Shown piece by piece: positions 43,944 through 51,635 of a stretch of 64,000 nucleotides of DNA. The notes beneath the pieces are model-generated. The model saw only the letters and a program-made list of their open reading frames with translations, had not been told where the DNA came from and ran no database searches. Position 1 is the first letter of the stretch. Each line of letters starts with the position of its first letter. Position numbers and translations under genes: made by a program. This stretch comes from CALLJL01 sp964627255 (GTDB taxonomy: Bacteria > Acidobacteriota > Aminicenantia > Aminicenantales > CALLJL01): positions 1-64,000 of the forward strand of contig CAZVIN010000128.1 in assembly GCA_964627255.1 (NCBI GenBank), given 5' to 3'.

Positions 43944-44728
43944 CGCACATGCTCGAAGATAAGATGAATGCCAAGATATTCGCCCTCAAATTCCTTAGGT
44001 AAAGGAGGAAAGGGCGAAGCGTTTTGAACGGCGCGCAAGGCAGAGAGGTCAAAGGAACGGAGATTGCTGGAGCTTTCCACCTGAAGGTCGGTAATCCGGC
44101 CGTCGCGAAAAATCTTAAAGAAGACGACGCACTGCCATTGGCCGGAGACACCGGGGTCGAGAAGCGAGGTGAACCAGTTAGTTGATATTCGGTCCTGAAT
44201 GATTTGCAGATAATAGGTATAAGGAAAGCTCGATAGGTCGAAATTACCGCCTCCCCAACCGCCTACTCCCCCGCCTCCGGGACCAGGGCCAACGCCGATT
44301 CTAATCCCCGAGCCTGGCGGACCACCACTCCCGCCGGCCGAGCCAGTCTCAGGCTTAGCAGCTGACGTCTCGGGTTGAGGCTTGGAAATAATCGTTTCTT
44401 TAGTCGCGGTCTTTTTAGCCCGATTCTTTTTATCGACGGGATAGCGCAGGGAACCTTCAGGCGGCTGGGCAGCTTTTTTTTGAATCGCGGTTAAGTCCCG
44501 AAGCGAAGTCCGGCTGGAAGCCGGGGTCTGGGTGAGGACCGGGGAGCCACCCCCTCCGCCACCGCCTCCGCCACCGGGAGGGCCGACTAGGTTGAGCGGG
44601 AGGTAATAAACCAGGCCTTTTTTCGCTGGTCTGGGTAAAGAAGGCGAGAAAATAAGAAGCAGAAAAAGGACTGTATGCAAAGCTGCGGAAGTGATAATGG
44701 CTCGGCGAAAGCTGCGATTATTTTTCAT
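43940..44728 (-). CDS. TonB/TolA-type energy transducer
   Basis: A 262-residue protein with one N-terminal membrane helix (about 12-30), a low-complexity linker with two poly-glycine tracts (ten Gly near 50-60; Gly-rich near 140-165) and a C-terminal TonB/TolA-like domain (about 175-262; FKIFRDGRITDLQVESSS). From its place between tolR and tolB it should act as TolA, although the C-terminal domain reads more like TonB. The Gly-rich linker differs from the Ala/Lys helix of E. coli TolA. Confidence 0.86.
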   Translation of the reverse strand: MKNNRSFRRAIITSAALHTVLFLLLIFSPSLPRPAKKGLVYYLPLNLVGPPGGGGGGGGGGSPVLTQTPASSRTSLRDLTAIQKKAAQPPEGSLRYPVDKKNRAKKTATKETIISKPQPETSAAKPETGSAGGSGGPPGSGIRIGVGPGPGGGGVGGWGGGNFDLSSFPYTYYLQIIQDRISTNWFTSLLDPGVSGQWQCVVFFKIFRDGRITDLQVESSSNLRSFDLSALRAVQNASPFPPLPKEFEGEYLGIHLIFEHVR

Positions 44729-44740
44729 CCCGAATCGTAT

Positions 44741-45181
44741 CTATTTTTTCTTGACGGGTTCGACAGGCTCAGTGATTAAGCCGACTGTCTCCACACCCGC
44801 CTTCTTAATTATATCCAAGGCCTCGACGAAGAAGCCATAGGGGATATCCTTATCGGCCTTGATAAAGACAATTTTTTTGTCGCGACCATAAAAATATTCC
44901 TGCAACTTTTTTTCAAGAAGGTTAATGTTAATGACGGTATCACCCAGGTAAATGAACCTGTCCCGAGTGACAGTTAAAATTAGGCCGCTTTCCGCCGGCG
45001 CCGATTCGGTTTCGGCCTGCGGCAGATTAACCCCGATTCCGGATTGCATCATTGGCGCCGTCACCATGAAGATGATTAATAAAACCAGCATCACGTCGAC
45101 GAGCGGCGTTACGTTGATTTCAGCCAGAGAAGTGCCTAAGCGAGTTTTGGAGCTGAGGCTGGCGGCGGTTTTAAGGGCCAT
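44741..45181 (-). CDS. tolR: TolR/ExbD proton-channel subunit
   Basis: Inner-membrane partner of TolQ. The 146 residues have one membrane helix (about 25-47) with the conserved INVTPLVDVMLVLLIIFMV segment, where the Asp in PLVDVML is the proton-carrying residue, followed by the periplasmic domain. Its start overlaps the tolQ end by 11 bp. Confidence 0.94.
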   Translation of the reverse strand: MALKTAASLSSKTRLGTSLAEINVTPLVDVMLVLLIIFMVTAPMMQSGIGVNLPQAETESAPAESGLILTVTRDRFIYLGDTVININLLEKKLQEYFYGRDKKIVFIKADKDIPYGFFVEALDIIKKAGVETVGLITEPVEPVKKK

Positions 45182-45839
45182 AGAGTTTTTCGGCGATATT
45201 TAAAAACTCGAGCGAAAAATCTTCCATCTCGGTAATCATGTTCTTAATTCGATGCAAAAAGTGATTGTAAGCGATGACGGCGGGAATAGCGGCAAAGAGG
45301 CCAGCCGCTGTCGCCACTAAAGCTTCCGCAATACCAGGAGCCACAGTACTCAGACTGGCCGAGCGGGCAATGCCTATCTTGTGGAAAGCGTCCATTATAC
45401 CCAAAACTGTCCCAAAGAGGCCGATAAAGGGAGTGACACTGCCGGTGGTCGCTAAGAAACTCATCATTTTTTCCAGCTTTGCCACTTCCGCGTTCGAGGC
45501 CCGGAGTAGGGCACGTTGCAGGTTTTCCAAATTGGCTTTCGGAGGAGAGGTAACCTGAGGGTTAGATTTTAAAGGCTGGGAGGTTAGCTCCCTGAACCCC
45601 GCCTGGAAAATGGGGACTAAGGGGCTTGACCGGTATTGCTTGGCGGCATCGTTTACTTCAGTCAAGTTTCGGCTGCGCCGGAAATAACTCAGAAATTTAA
45701 GGGAATGCTGGGCTGCAGCCCGGAAAGTGTTGCGCTTATAAATAATTACAGCCCAGGAAAAAATAGAAAAGAAAAGGAGAATGACTAGGACTAATTGCAC
45801 AATTAGGCTGGCTTCGCCAATTAGCTTTATCAGGCTCAT
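45171..45839 (-). CDS. tolQ: TolQ/ExbB proton-channel subunit
   Basis: Polytopic motor subunit using the proton gradient. The 222 residues have three membrane helices (about 10-32, 130-152, 165-195) and the family stretch ATTGSVTPFIGLFGTVLGIM plus EALVATAAGLFAAIPAVIAYN. It is the first gene of the Tol cluster, with a promoter just upstream. Confidence 0.94.
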   Translation of the reverse strand: MSLIKLIGEASLIVQLVLVILLFFSIFSWAVIIYKRNTFRAAAQHSLKFLSYFRRSRNLTEVNDAAKQYRSSPLVPIFQAGFRELTSQPLKSNPQVTSPPKANLENLQRALLRASNAEVAKLEKMMSFLATTGSVTPFIGLFGTVLGIMDAFHKIGIARSASLSTVAPGIAEALVATAAGLFAAIPAVIAYNHFLHRIKNMITEMEDFSLEFLNIAEKLYGP

Positions 45840-45850
45840 TCTTTCTTCTC

Positions 45851-45879
45851 CAAAGTATCATAGCCTATCTGATATGTCA
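45851..45879 (-). promoter_or_regulatory. Putative promoter of the tol operon
   Basis: Minus strand: perfect TTGACA (45879-45874), 17 bp, weak TACTTT (45856-45851), then GGAGAAG before the ATG at 45839. Confidence 0.45.
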
Positions 45880-45950
45880 ACGAACCCGCCGCCTAACCTT
45901 AAGAAATCGGTTTTAAAGATGATTATAATCTTGGTGCAAAGAGAAGTTCA

Positions 45951-46306
45951 AAAAATGGTGCCATCTCACCTATTTACCCAATTTTATTTCGACCCTTCTT
46001 TTCTTTCTCTTTTTTAGGACGGGAGGAGGCTGATTCTGGGATGGTCAAAGCGGCCAGGGAAGATTTAGCCTTCCCGAACCGGGCTTCGAGGGAACCCGTT
46101 GGGGCCGATGAGGACAAGCTGAACTGAGCCAAGGGAGAAGCCGAGAAGCCAAGCGGATGTAAATGACACTCATACTCCCTTTATTACCTGCAAGGCGAGT
46201 TCTGCCGGCTTGGAGAAGGGCGAAGATGAAACGGCGTCGAAAACCTGAGGGGGAGCAACGCCATCTGGCACCCTTGATTAGCTAACCCACATAACACGGA
46301 AGAGAA
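45951..46306 (+). repeat. Dispersed repeat copy C with decayed block
   Basis: The head (45951-45985) reads AAAAATGGTGCCATCTCACC, then TATTTACCCAATTTT. About 250 bp later, 46207-46250 is closely similar to 55831-55874 (shared GGAGAAGGGCGAAGA, GAAACGG). The tail 46284-46306 resembles 55902-55920 (AAxCCxCATAAxACxGAAG). In one frame both blocks encode a similar basic peptide (PAxRRAKxKR), so they may be remains of a mobile-element gene. Confidence 0.55.
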
Positions 46307-46326
46307 CCGCGGGTAAAGTTTAAAAG

Positions 46327-46356
46327 TTGACAAAGGTCTAGAAGGAGAATTAGATT
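46327..46356 (+). promoter_or_regulatory. Putative promoter of the potassium-uptake genes
   Basis: Perfect TTGACA (46327-46332), 18 bp, TAGATT (46351-46356); AGGGAG stands just before the GTG at 46390. Confidence 0.5.
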
Positions 46357-46389
46357 TAAAAGAACTATACTTTAGTCAAGTAGGGAGAA

Positions 46390-47733
46390 GTGGCTATCTT
46401 ACGGCAGAAACGGTTTCATCCAGCACGGGTCCTGGCCGCAAGCTTTTTGGCGGCAATCTTAGTGGGGACGATTCTGCTTCTTTTACCGGTAAGCACTGTC
46501 TCCAAAAAAATTGGTCTGGTTGACGCGCTTTTTACCGCGACTTCCGCGGTTTGTGTTACCGGCCTGGTCGTTGTTGATACGGCTACCTATTTTACCAGGT
46601 TTGGCCAGATAGTTATCCTCTGTTTAATTCAACTGGGCGGTTTGGGGATTATGACTTTTTCCACTATGATCCTTCTGGCGGCCGGCCGAAGAATATCTTT
46701 TCAAGACAGAATCCTTGTTCAGGAAAGCTTCCTGCCGGCGGCCCCTAAGGATTTTCGGACTTTAATCCGTAATGTTTTTATCATGACTGGGCTCATTGAA
46801 ATTGCGGGCGCGAGTCTTCTGTTTATCCGTTTTTCTCAACTATTTCCTTGGCCCACCGCCTTGTTCAACTCTCTGTTCCATTCGATTACTGCTTTTTGCA
46901 ACGCTGGGTTTTCGACTTTTAGCCAGAATTTTAAGGGTTTTACGGGAGATATCCTGGTTAACCTGACGATTATCGGGCTAATCATTCTGGGCGGGCTGGG
47001 TTTCTTGGTGGTTCAGGAGATGTTCTATTTTTCTCTGCTGGCCAAAGGAAAAAGAAGTTTTCATTTCAGCCTCCACAGCAAGCTTGTTTTAAGTTTAACG
47101 GCGAGCCTTATTATTTTTCCCTTCCTTCTCTTCTTTTGGTTAGAAAAAAGTTCCGGGCTGGGCAGTGTTGGCTGGAAAGAAAAAATTCTGGCCTCACTCT
47201 TTCAAGTGGTGACCCCGCGGACAGCGGGCTTTAATACAATCGACCTGCAGAGCTTAAGAACGGCCTCCGTTTTTCTTTTGATTGGGCTGATGTTTGTCGG
47301 TGCGTCGCCCGGCTCTACGGGCGGAGGCATCAAGACGGTGACCGTCGGAGTAGTGCTGGCTTTTCTTCGGTCTAAGTTAATGGCCCGAGAAAAAGTGAAC
47401 GTCTTTTATCGCACTATCCCCGCGGAATGTCTGACTCGGGCTTTCACCTTGATTTTCCTGGCTCTGAGCTGGATTGCCCTCGCTTCTTTCTTACTTCTTG
47501 CAGCCCAACCAGGAGCAATGATGAAGGAAGTTCTGTTTGAGGTTTTTTCTGCTTTTGGGACAGTTGGTTTATCCTTGGGAATAACCCCGGAGCTTACCTC
47601 CTTAGGTAAAATAATTGTTGTTGTCACCATGTACGTTGGCCGAATCGGGCCTTTAACCCTGTTGGTGGCTTTCAGTCGGGCCAAATCCTGGGGTCATTTT
47701 GAATACGTTGAAGAAACAGTCATGATAGGCTAA
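46390..47733 (+). CDS. TrkH/KtrB-type potassium channel subunit
   Basis: Membrane pore of a K+ uptake system. The 447 residues contain four pore repeats with selectivity-filter-like turns: TSAVCVTGLVV near 52, HSITAFCNAGFS near 162, VTPRTAGFNTID near 278 and FSAFGTVGLSLG near 388. The gating-loop segment GASPGSTGGGIKT is near 307. The length is closer to KtrB than to long TrkH. The start is GTG (an in-frame stop lies just upstream), and the gene pairs with the RCK protein 33 bp downstream. Confidence 0.93.
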   Translation: MAILRQKRFHPARVLAASFLAAILVGTILLLLPVSTVSKKIGLVDALFTATSAVCVTGLVVVDTATYFTRFGQIVILCLIQLGGLGIMTFSTMILLAAGRRISFQDRILVQESFLPAAPKDFRTLIRNVFIMTGLIEIAGASLLFIRFSQLFPWPTALFNSLFHSITAFCNAGFSTFSQNFKGFTGDILVNLTIIGLIILGGLGFLVVQEMFYFSLLAKGKRSFHFSLHSKLVLSLTASLIIFPFLLFFWLEKSSGLGSVGWKEKILASLFQVVTPRTAGFNTIDLQSLRTASVFLLIGLMFVGASPGSTGGGIKTVTVGVVLAFLRSKLMAREKVNVFYRTIPAECLTRAFTLIFLALSWIALASFLLLAAQPGAMMKEVLFEVFSAFGTVGLSLGITPELTSLGKIIVVVTMYVGRIGPLTLLVAFSRAKSWGHFEYVEETVMIG

Positions 47734-47766
47734 AATTAGTGGGTATTATTTTTCGAGTAAAAAGGA

Positions 47767-48417
47767 ATGAAATTTGCAGTTATCGGTTTAGGTAGTTTTG
47801 GTTCCAACGTGGCCAAGACTTTATACCAGCGCGGTCATGAAGTTCTGGCCGTTGACCGAGATAAAGCTAAGGTTGAAGCGGCTAAGGATTATACTTCTCA
47901 TGCAGTCCAAATGAATTCGGCGGACAAGGAAAACCTGGAAGCCCTCGGCATTCAGGACATGGATGTGGTTATAGTCAGTTTGGGGCCGGAAATGGAAGCT
48001 TCAATTCTCACTGTTCTTTACCTCCATGAATTAGGGGTGAGGCGGGTTGTCGCCAAAGCGCTAACTGAAGACCATGCCAAGATTCTGGAGGCGGTGGGAG
48101 CCAATGAAGTGATTTATCCCGAAAAAGATATGGCTGTCCGAACTGCCCTGAAGCTTACCAACCCTAATATTTTAGAGTGTTTGCCTCTAAGTTCAGGCAT
48201 AAGTATTCAAGAAATCGCCCCCCCAGAAAAATTTATCGGCAAAAGCCTGCGGGAACTCGACCTGAGAAATAAATTTGGCGTCCAGGTAATAGCGGTTAGA
48301 GAACTCATCCCTGAAAGGACGGTTTACATTCCCAAGGCTGATTTCGTGGTCAAAGACAGCGATATCCTGGTCGTGATGGGTGAGGAAGAAAAGTTAGAAA
48401 AACTGGTCAAACATTAA
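47767..48417 (+). CDS. TrkA/KtrA-type potassium regulatory subunit
   Basis: Cytoplasmic nucleotide-binding subunit gating the K+ channel. The 216 residues have an N-terminal RCK/Rossmann domain (FAVIGLGSFGSNVAKTL, VLAVDRDKAKVE) and a C-terminal RCK_C domain (about 135-216; ISIQEIAPPEKFIGKSL). One RCK unit fits KtrA, half the length of TrkA. AAGGA precedes the ATG. Confidence 0.95.
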   Translation: MKFAVIGLGSFGSNVAKTLYQRGHEVLAVDRDKAKVEAAKDYTSHAVQMNSADKENLEALGIQDMDVVIVSLGPEMEASILTVLYLHELGVRRVVAKALTEDHAKILEAVGANEVIYPEKDMAVRTALKLTNPNILECLPLSSGISIQEIAPPEKFIGKSLRELDLRNKFGVQVIAVRELIPERTVYIPKADFVVKDSDILVVMGEEEKLEKLVKH

Positions 48418-48553
48418 AAATAACTTCTCGCCTTCATCATAAGCTCATTCCACAAACCGCCAGAAAGATTTTGGACCTGACTTTGTTCCGAACTTATATT
48501 TGGTATTTAAAATGCAAAAAAGAAAAGTTCTCCAACTTTTAAAAATGACCGGT

Positions 48554-50977
48554 TCAGACGTTTAATCTTCTTAACCTTAGGGCATTACCGACTACTGAGA
48601 CTGAGCTAAAACTCATGGCGGCGGCGGCAAATATGGGGCTAAGGAGTATCCCCAAAAATGGATAAAGCACGCCGGCAGCAATAGGTACCCCCAAGGAATT
48701 ATAGGCGAAGGCCCAGAAGAGGTTTTGTTTTATATTCCGCATGGTCGCCCGGCTAAGTTTTCTTGCCCGCACGATTCCTCTAAGGTCGCCCTTAACGAGG
48801 GTGACCCCGGCCGACTCCATGGCGACATCTGTTCCCGTTCCCATGGCGATGCCTACATGCGCTTGGGCCAGGGCAGGAGCGTCGTTTATGCCATCGCCTG
48901 CCATAGCCACAATTCTTCCTTGCGACTGCAGTTCCTTCACCTTCTCTACCTTCCGGTCAGGAAGCACCTCGGCAATTACCTCGTCAATATTTAATTTTTT
49001 GGCCACAGCCTCGGCCGTGGCGCGGTTATCACCGGTGAGCATCACCATCCTGACCCCCTCTTTATGCAATTCCCTAATTGCCTGGGGGGTGGTTTCCTTT
49101 ATGAGGTCGGCAACACCAAGGAGTCCAGCAGGTCTTCCATCAACCGCCACAAACATCACTGTCTGGCCCGCGGCTCTCATTATGTCAGCAGTCTGAATGA
49201 GTTCGCCCAGGGTTATCCCCAATTCTTCTTCAAGGAGCTTTGGGTTACCGAGGACGACTTCATGACTATTAACCCTGCCTCTTACTCCCTTACCTGTAAT
49301 GGACTCAAAAGCGTCGACCTCGCCTGGTTCAATACCCCGTTCCTTTGCTCCCTTTAGGATCGCTTGGGCCAGGGGATGTTCGCTTGCCTGCTCAATGCCC
49401 GAGGCATATCTAAGGAGTTCCTTTTCATCCATTCCTTCTGCTGTCCTGACAGCCACCAGCCTTGGTTTTCCCTCGGTGAGGGTTCCTGTCTTGTCCACCA
49501 CAAGGGTGTCCACCTTCCGCATTATCTCGATTGCCTCGGCATTCTTGAAAAGCACTCCTAAGGTGGCGCCCTTTCCGGTAGCCACCATTATTGACATGGG
49601 GGTAGCAAGCCCGAGGGCGCATGGGCAGGCGATGATCAAGACGGCGACGGCATTTATCAGGGCATGCGCCATCTTCGGCTCAGGTCCCAGCCATGCCCAG
49701 ACAATAAAAGTAATAACGGCCACGGCAACCACTATCTGGACAAAGTAGGCGGCTACCACGTCAGCCAGTTTCTGAATCGGGGCTCGGCTCCGCTGAGCCT
49801 CGGCGACCATCTGGACAATCCGGGAAAGGAGGGTCTCAGCACCTACCTTTTCCGCCTTCATCACGATTGAGCCGGTTCCGTTTATAGTTGCGCCTATCAC
49901 CTTGTCACCAGGGCCTTTGGGAACGGGTATTGGCTCACCAGTCACCATTGATTCATCTACCGAGGTGGAGCCCTCAACTACAACTCCATCAACCGGTATC
50001 TTCTCACCAGGACGTACCCGGAGAAGGTCCCCGGGGCTGACATGCTCCAGGGGAATGTCTTCTTCCTGGCCGTCTTTTATCTTCCTGGCTGTCTTTGGGA
50101 CCAGACCAAGCAGAGCCTTTATGGCGGCCGCGGTCTTGCTTCTTGCTTTCAGTTCCAGAACCTGGCCCAGAAGGACGAGAACCACTATCACGGCGGCGGC
50201 CTCAAAATAGACCCCTACTTCTCCTCTTTCATTCCTGAAGGTTGCGGGAAAGATGCCAGGAAAGACTGCCCCAATAAAACTATAAAGATAACCTACTCCC
50301 ACGCCAAGGCCTATAAGGGTGAACATATTAGGGCTTCTATTCACAAGGGATTGATAGAACCTTACCAAGAAAGGCCACCCACACCAGAGCACAATTGGGG
50401 TGGCAAGGAGGAGTTCAGATAACTTTAAAGCCCAGCCGGGGACCATATGGAGTATATCCGAAACCACCGGGACATGCTCTCCCATGGCGATTATCAGAAG
50501 GGGAATTGTAAGAATGAGACCCAGCTTGAACCTACGTGACATATCAATTAACTCGGGGTTTTCTTCCTCTTCAGCCGAAACTATCCTCGGCTCAAGGGCC
50601 ATTCCGCAGATGGGGCAGTTACCAGGTCTATCCTGGACCACCTCAGGATGCATCGGACAGGTCCATTCTCTTTTGCCTGGAGCCGCCACGGAAACTGGAA
50701 TCAGCGGTTCAAGAGCCATACCGCATCGGGGGCAGGAGTCAGGATGGCTCTGTTTCACCTCGGGATGCATCGGGCAGGTATAGCTCGTGCCCTTCGGTGG
50801 TGGAGTCTCTGCTTTGCCCTTGCCAGGCTCTTTTTCGAGGAAGGAGTCAGGGGCTTTTAGAAACCTGTCTCGGCAGTGCGGGCAGCAGAAATAGTAGATA
50901 TGTCCTTTGTAGACCCCCTTCGCTTTGGCTTCTGTTTCTTCCATCTCCATCCCGCAGACCAGGTCCTTTACTTTCAT
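48554..50977 (-). CDS. Heavy-metal P1B-type ATPase (probably copper)
   Basis: Membrane pump for copper or a related metal, 807 residues. The N-terminus has a YHS-type metal domain (DLVCGMEME..YFCCPHCRDRF, about 1-48), then two copies of a short metal-binding domain (YTCPMHPEV..CPRCGMALEP and WTCPMHPEV..CPICGMALEP, about 65-135). The ATPase core follows: TGEPIPV near 345, the channel motif ACPCALGLATP near 452, DKTGTLTEGKP near 495, GDNRATAEAVA near 645 and AGDGINDAPAL near 690. CPC favours Cu/Ag. There is no CXXC ferredoxin-like domain of the usual CopA type and no chaperone gene adjacent. Confidence 0.93.
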   Translation of the reverse strand: MKVKDLVCGMEMEETEAKAKGVYKGHIYYFCCPHCRDRFLKAPDSFLEKEPGKGKAETPPPKGTSYTCPMHPEVKQSHPDSCPRCGMALEPLIPVSVAAPGKREWTCPMHPEVVQDRPGNCPICGMALEPRIVSAEEEENPELIDMSRRFKLGLILTIPLLIIAMGEHVPVVSDILHMVPGWALKLSELLLATPIVLWCGWPFLVRFYQSLVNRSPNMFTLIGLGVGVGYLYSFIGAVFPGIFPATFRNERGEVGVYFEAAAVIVVLVLLGQVLELKARSKTAAAIKALLGLVPKTARKIKDGQEEDIPLEHVSPGDLLRVRPGEKIPVDGVVVEGSTSVDESMVTGEPIPVPKGPGDKVIGATINGTGSIVMKAEKVGAETLLSRIVQMVAEAQRSRAPIQKLADVVAAYFVQIVVAVAVITFIVWAWLGPEPKMAHALINAVAVLIIACPCALGLATPMSIMVATGKGATLGVLFKNAEAIEIMRKVDTLVVDKTGTLTEGKPRLVAVRTAEGMDEKELLRYASGIEQASEHPLAQAILKGAKERGIEPGEVDAFESITGKGVRGRVNSHEVVLGNPKLLEEELGITLGELIQTADIMRAAGQTVMFVAVDGRPAGLLGVADLIKETTPQAIRELHKEGVRMVMLTGDNRATAEAVAKKLNIDEVIAEVLPDRKVEKVKELQSQGRIVAMAGDGINDAPALAQAHVGIAMGTGTDVAMESAGVTLVKGDLRGIVRARKLSRATMRNIKQNLFWAFAYNSLGVPIAAGVLYPFLGILLSPIFAAAAMSFSSVSVVGNALRLRRLNV

Positions 50978-51010
50978 TTTTGTTTCCCTTTTCTAATATT
51001 ATCCGACATC

Positions 51011-51023
51011 GATAGATACTATC
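51011..51023. promoter_or_regulatory. Candidate operator before the metal ATPase
   Basis: Perfect inverted repeat GATAG-ATA-CTATC, 34 bp upstream of the ATPase ATG. It lies next to a possible minus-strand -10 box (TAATAT, 51001-50996), where a repressor site would be expected. Confidence 0.35.
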
Positions 51024-51103
51024 TTACCATAAATAATACATTTTTTTTATATTTCTCTAAGCTTTTTTCATGTTGTGAAGCCTTATCAAACCTTCAATGA
51101 CCA

Positions 51104-51127
51104 TTTTTATGAAGCTTTTCATAAAAA
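51104..51127. repeat. Perfect 10-bp inverted repeat
   Basis: Arms TTTTTATGAA and TTCATAAAAA around GCTT. The T- and A-runs at both ends would let it act as a bidirectional terminator-like hairpin, though the stem is AT-rich; a regulator site is the other reading. Confidence 0.5.
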
Positions 51128-51635
51128 GGAATCCGGCGGGACCATTATCCATCTCTTTCATGAAGCTACAAAACAACCAGGAGAATATCCTCTCTCAGGG
51201 GCCAATTAAACTGGCGCCTCCTTCCGGGACTCTCTTCTTCTTTTCTTTATCAAGTTTTCATTTGAAGTTGGCAACTAAAAACTACTAAAAATGGTAACGA
51301 AAATGGCCCACCCTCTTTGGGGCCTAAAAGGCACAAGGTTTAATCTTTTACTTATCAGTGGCATCTTTTAATTTAGCCTTCTTTTGTTTGTGATTTTGCA
51401 TCCAATATCTGTCTCTTAATGACCGTTATTCGGCAATGACGGATTATCCGGTAGATTAGCGCTGTCGAGGAAAGATTTGTTTACCCGTAGAATCAGATTT
51501 TAGGCGACCTTTGTTGAGGCCGCTAAAAGACACGTCGACCATCAAGGGTCGGCTCTCCTCATCGTAAGCAGTTCCGTTAACAAAGCCTAAGAAAAGTATA
51601 GGTCTGGAATCAATTTCAACGGCCGGAAAGAAAGT

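Larger units (their letters stand above)
45840..46389. other. Divergent intergenic region tolQ/trkH-type gene
   Basis: 550 bp holding the tol promoter, copy C of the dispersed repeat with an attached decayed block (listed separately) and a promoter for the potassium-uptake genes. No intact gene. Confidence 0.5.
50978..51635. other. Intergenic region with a perfect AT-rich hairpin
   Basis: About 660 bp between two minus-strand genes. It holds the candidate operator at 51011 and a perfect inverted repeat TTTTTATGAA-GCTT-TTCATAAAAA at 51104-51127 (10-bp arms, 4-nt loop). The rest shows no gene; short open frames have no start signals. Confidence 0.5.
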
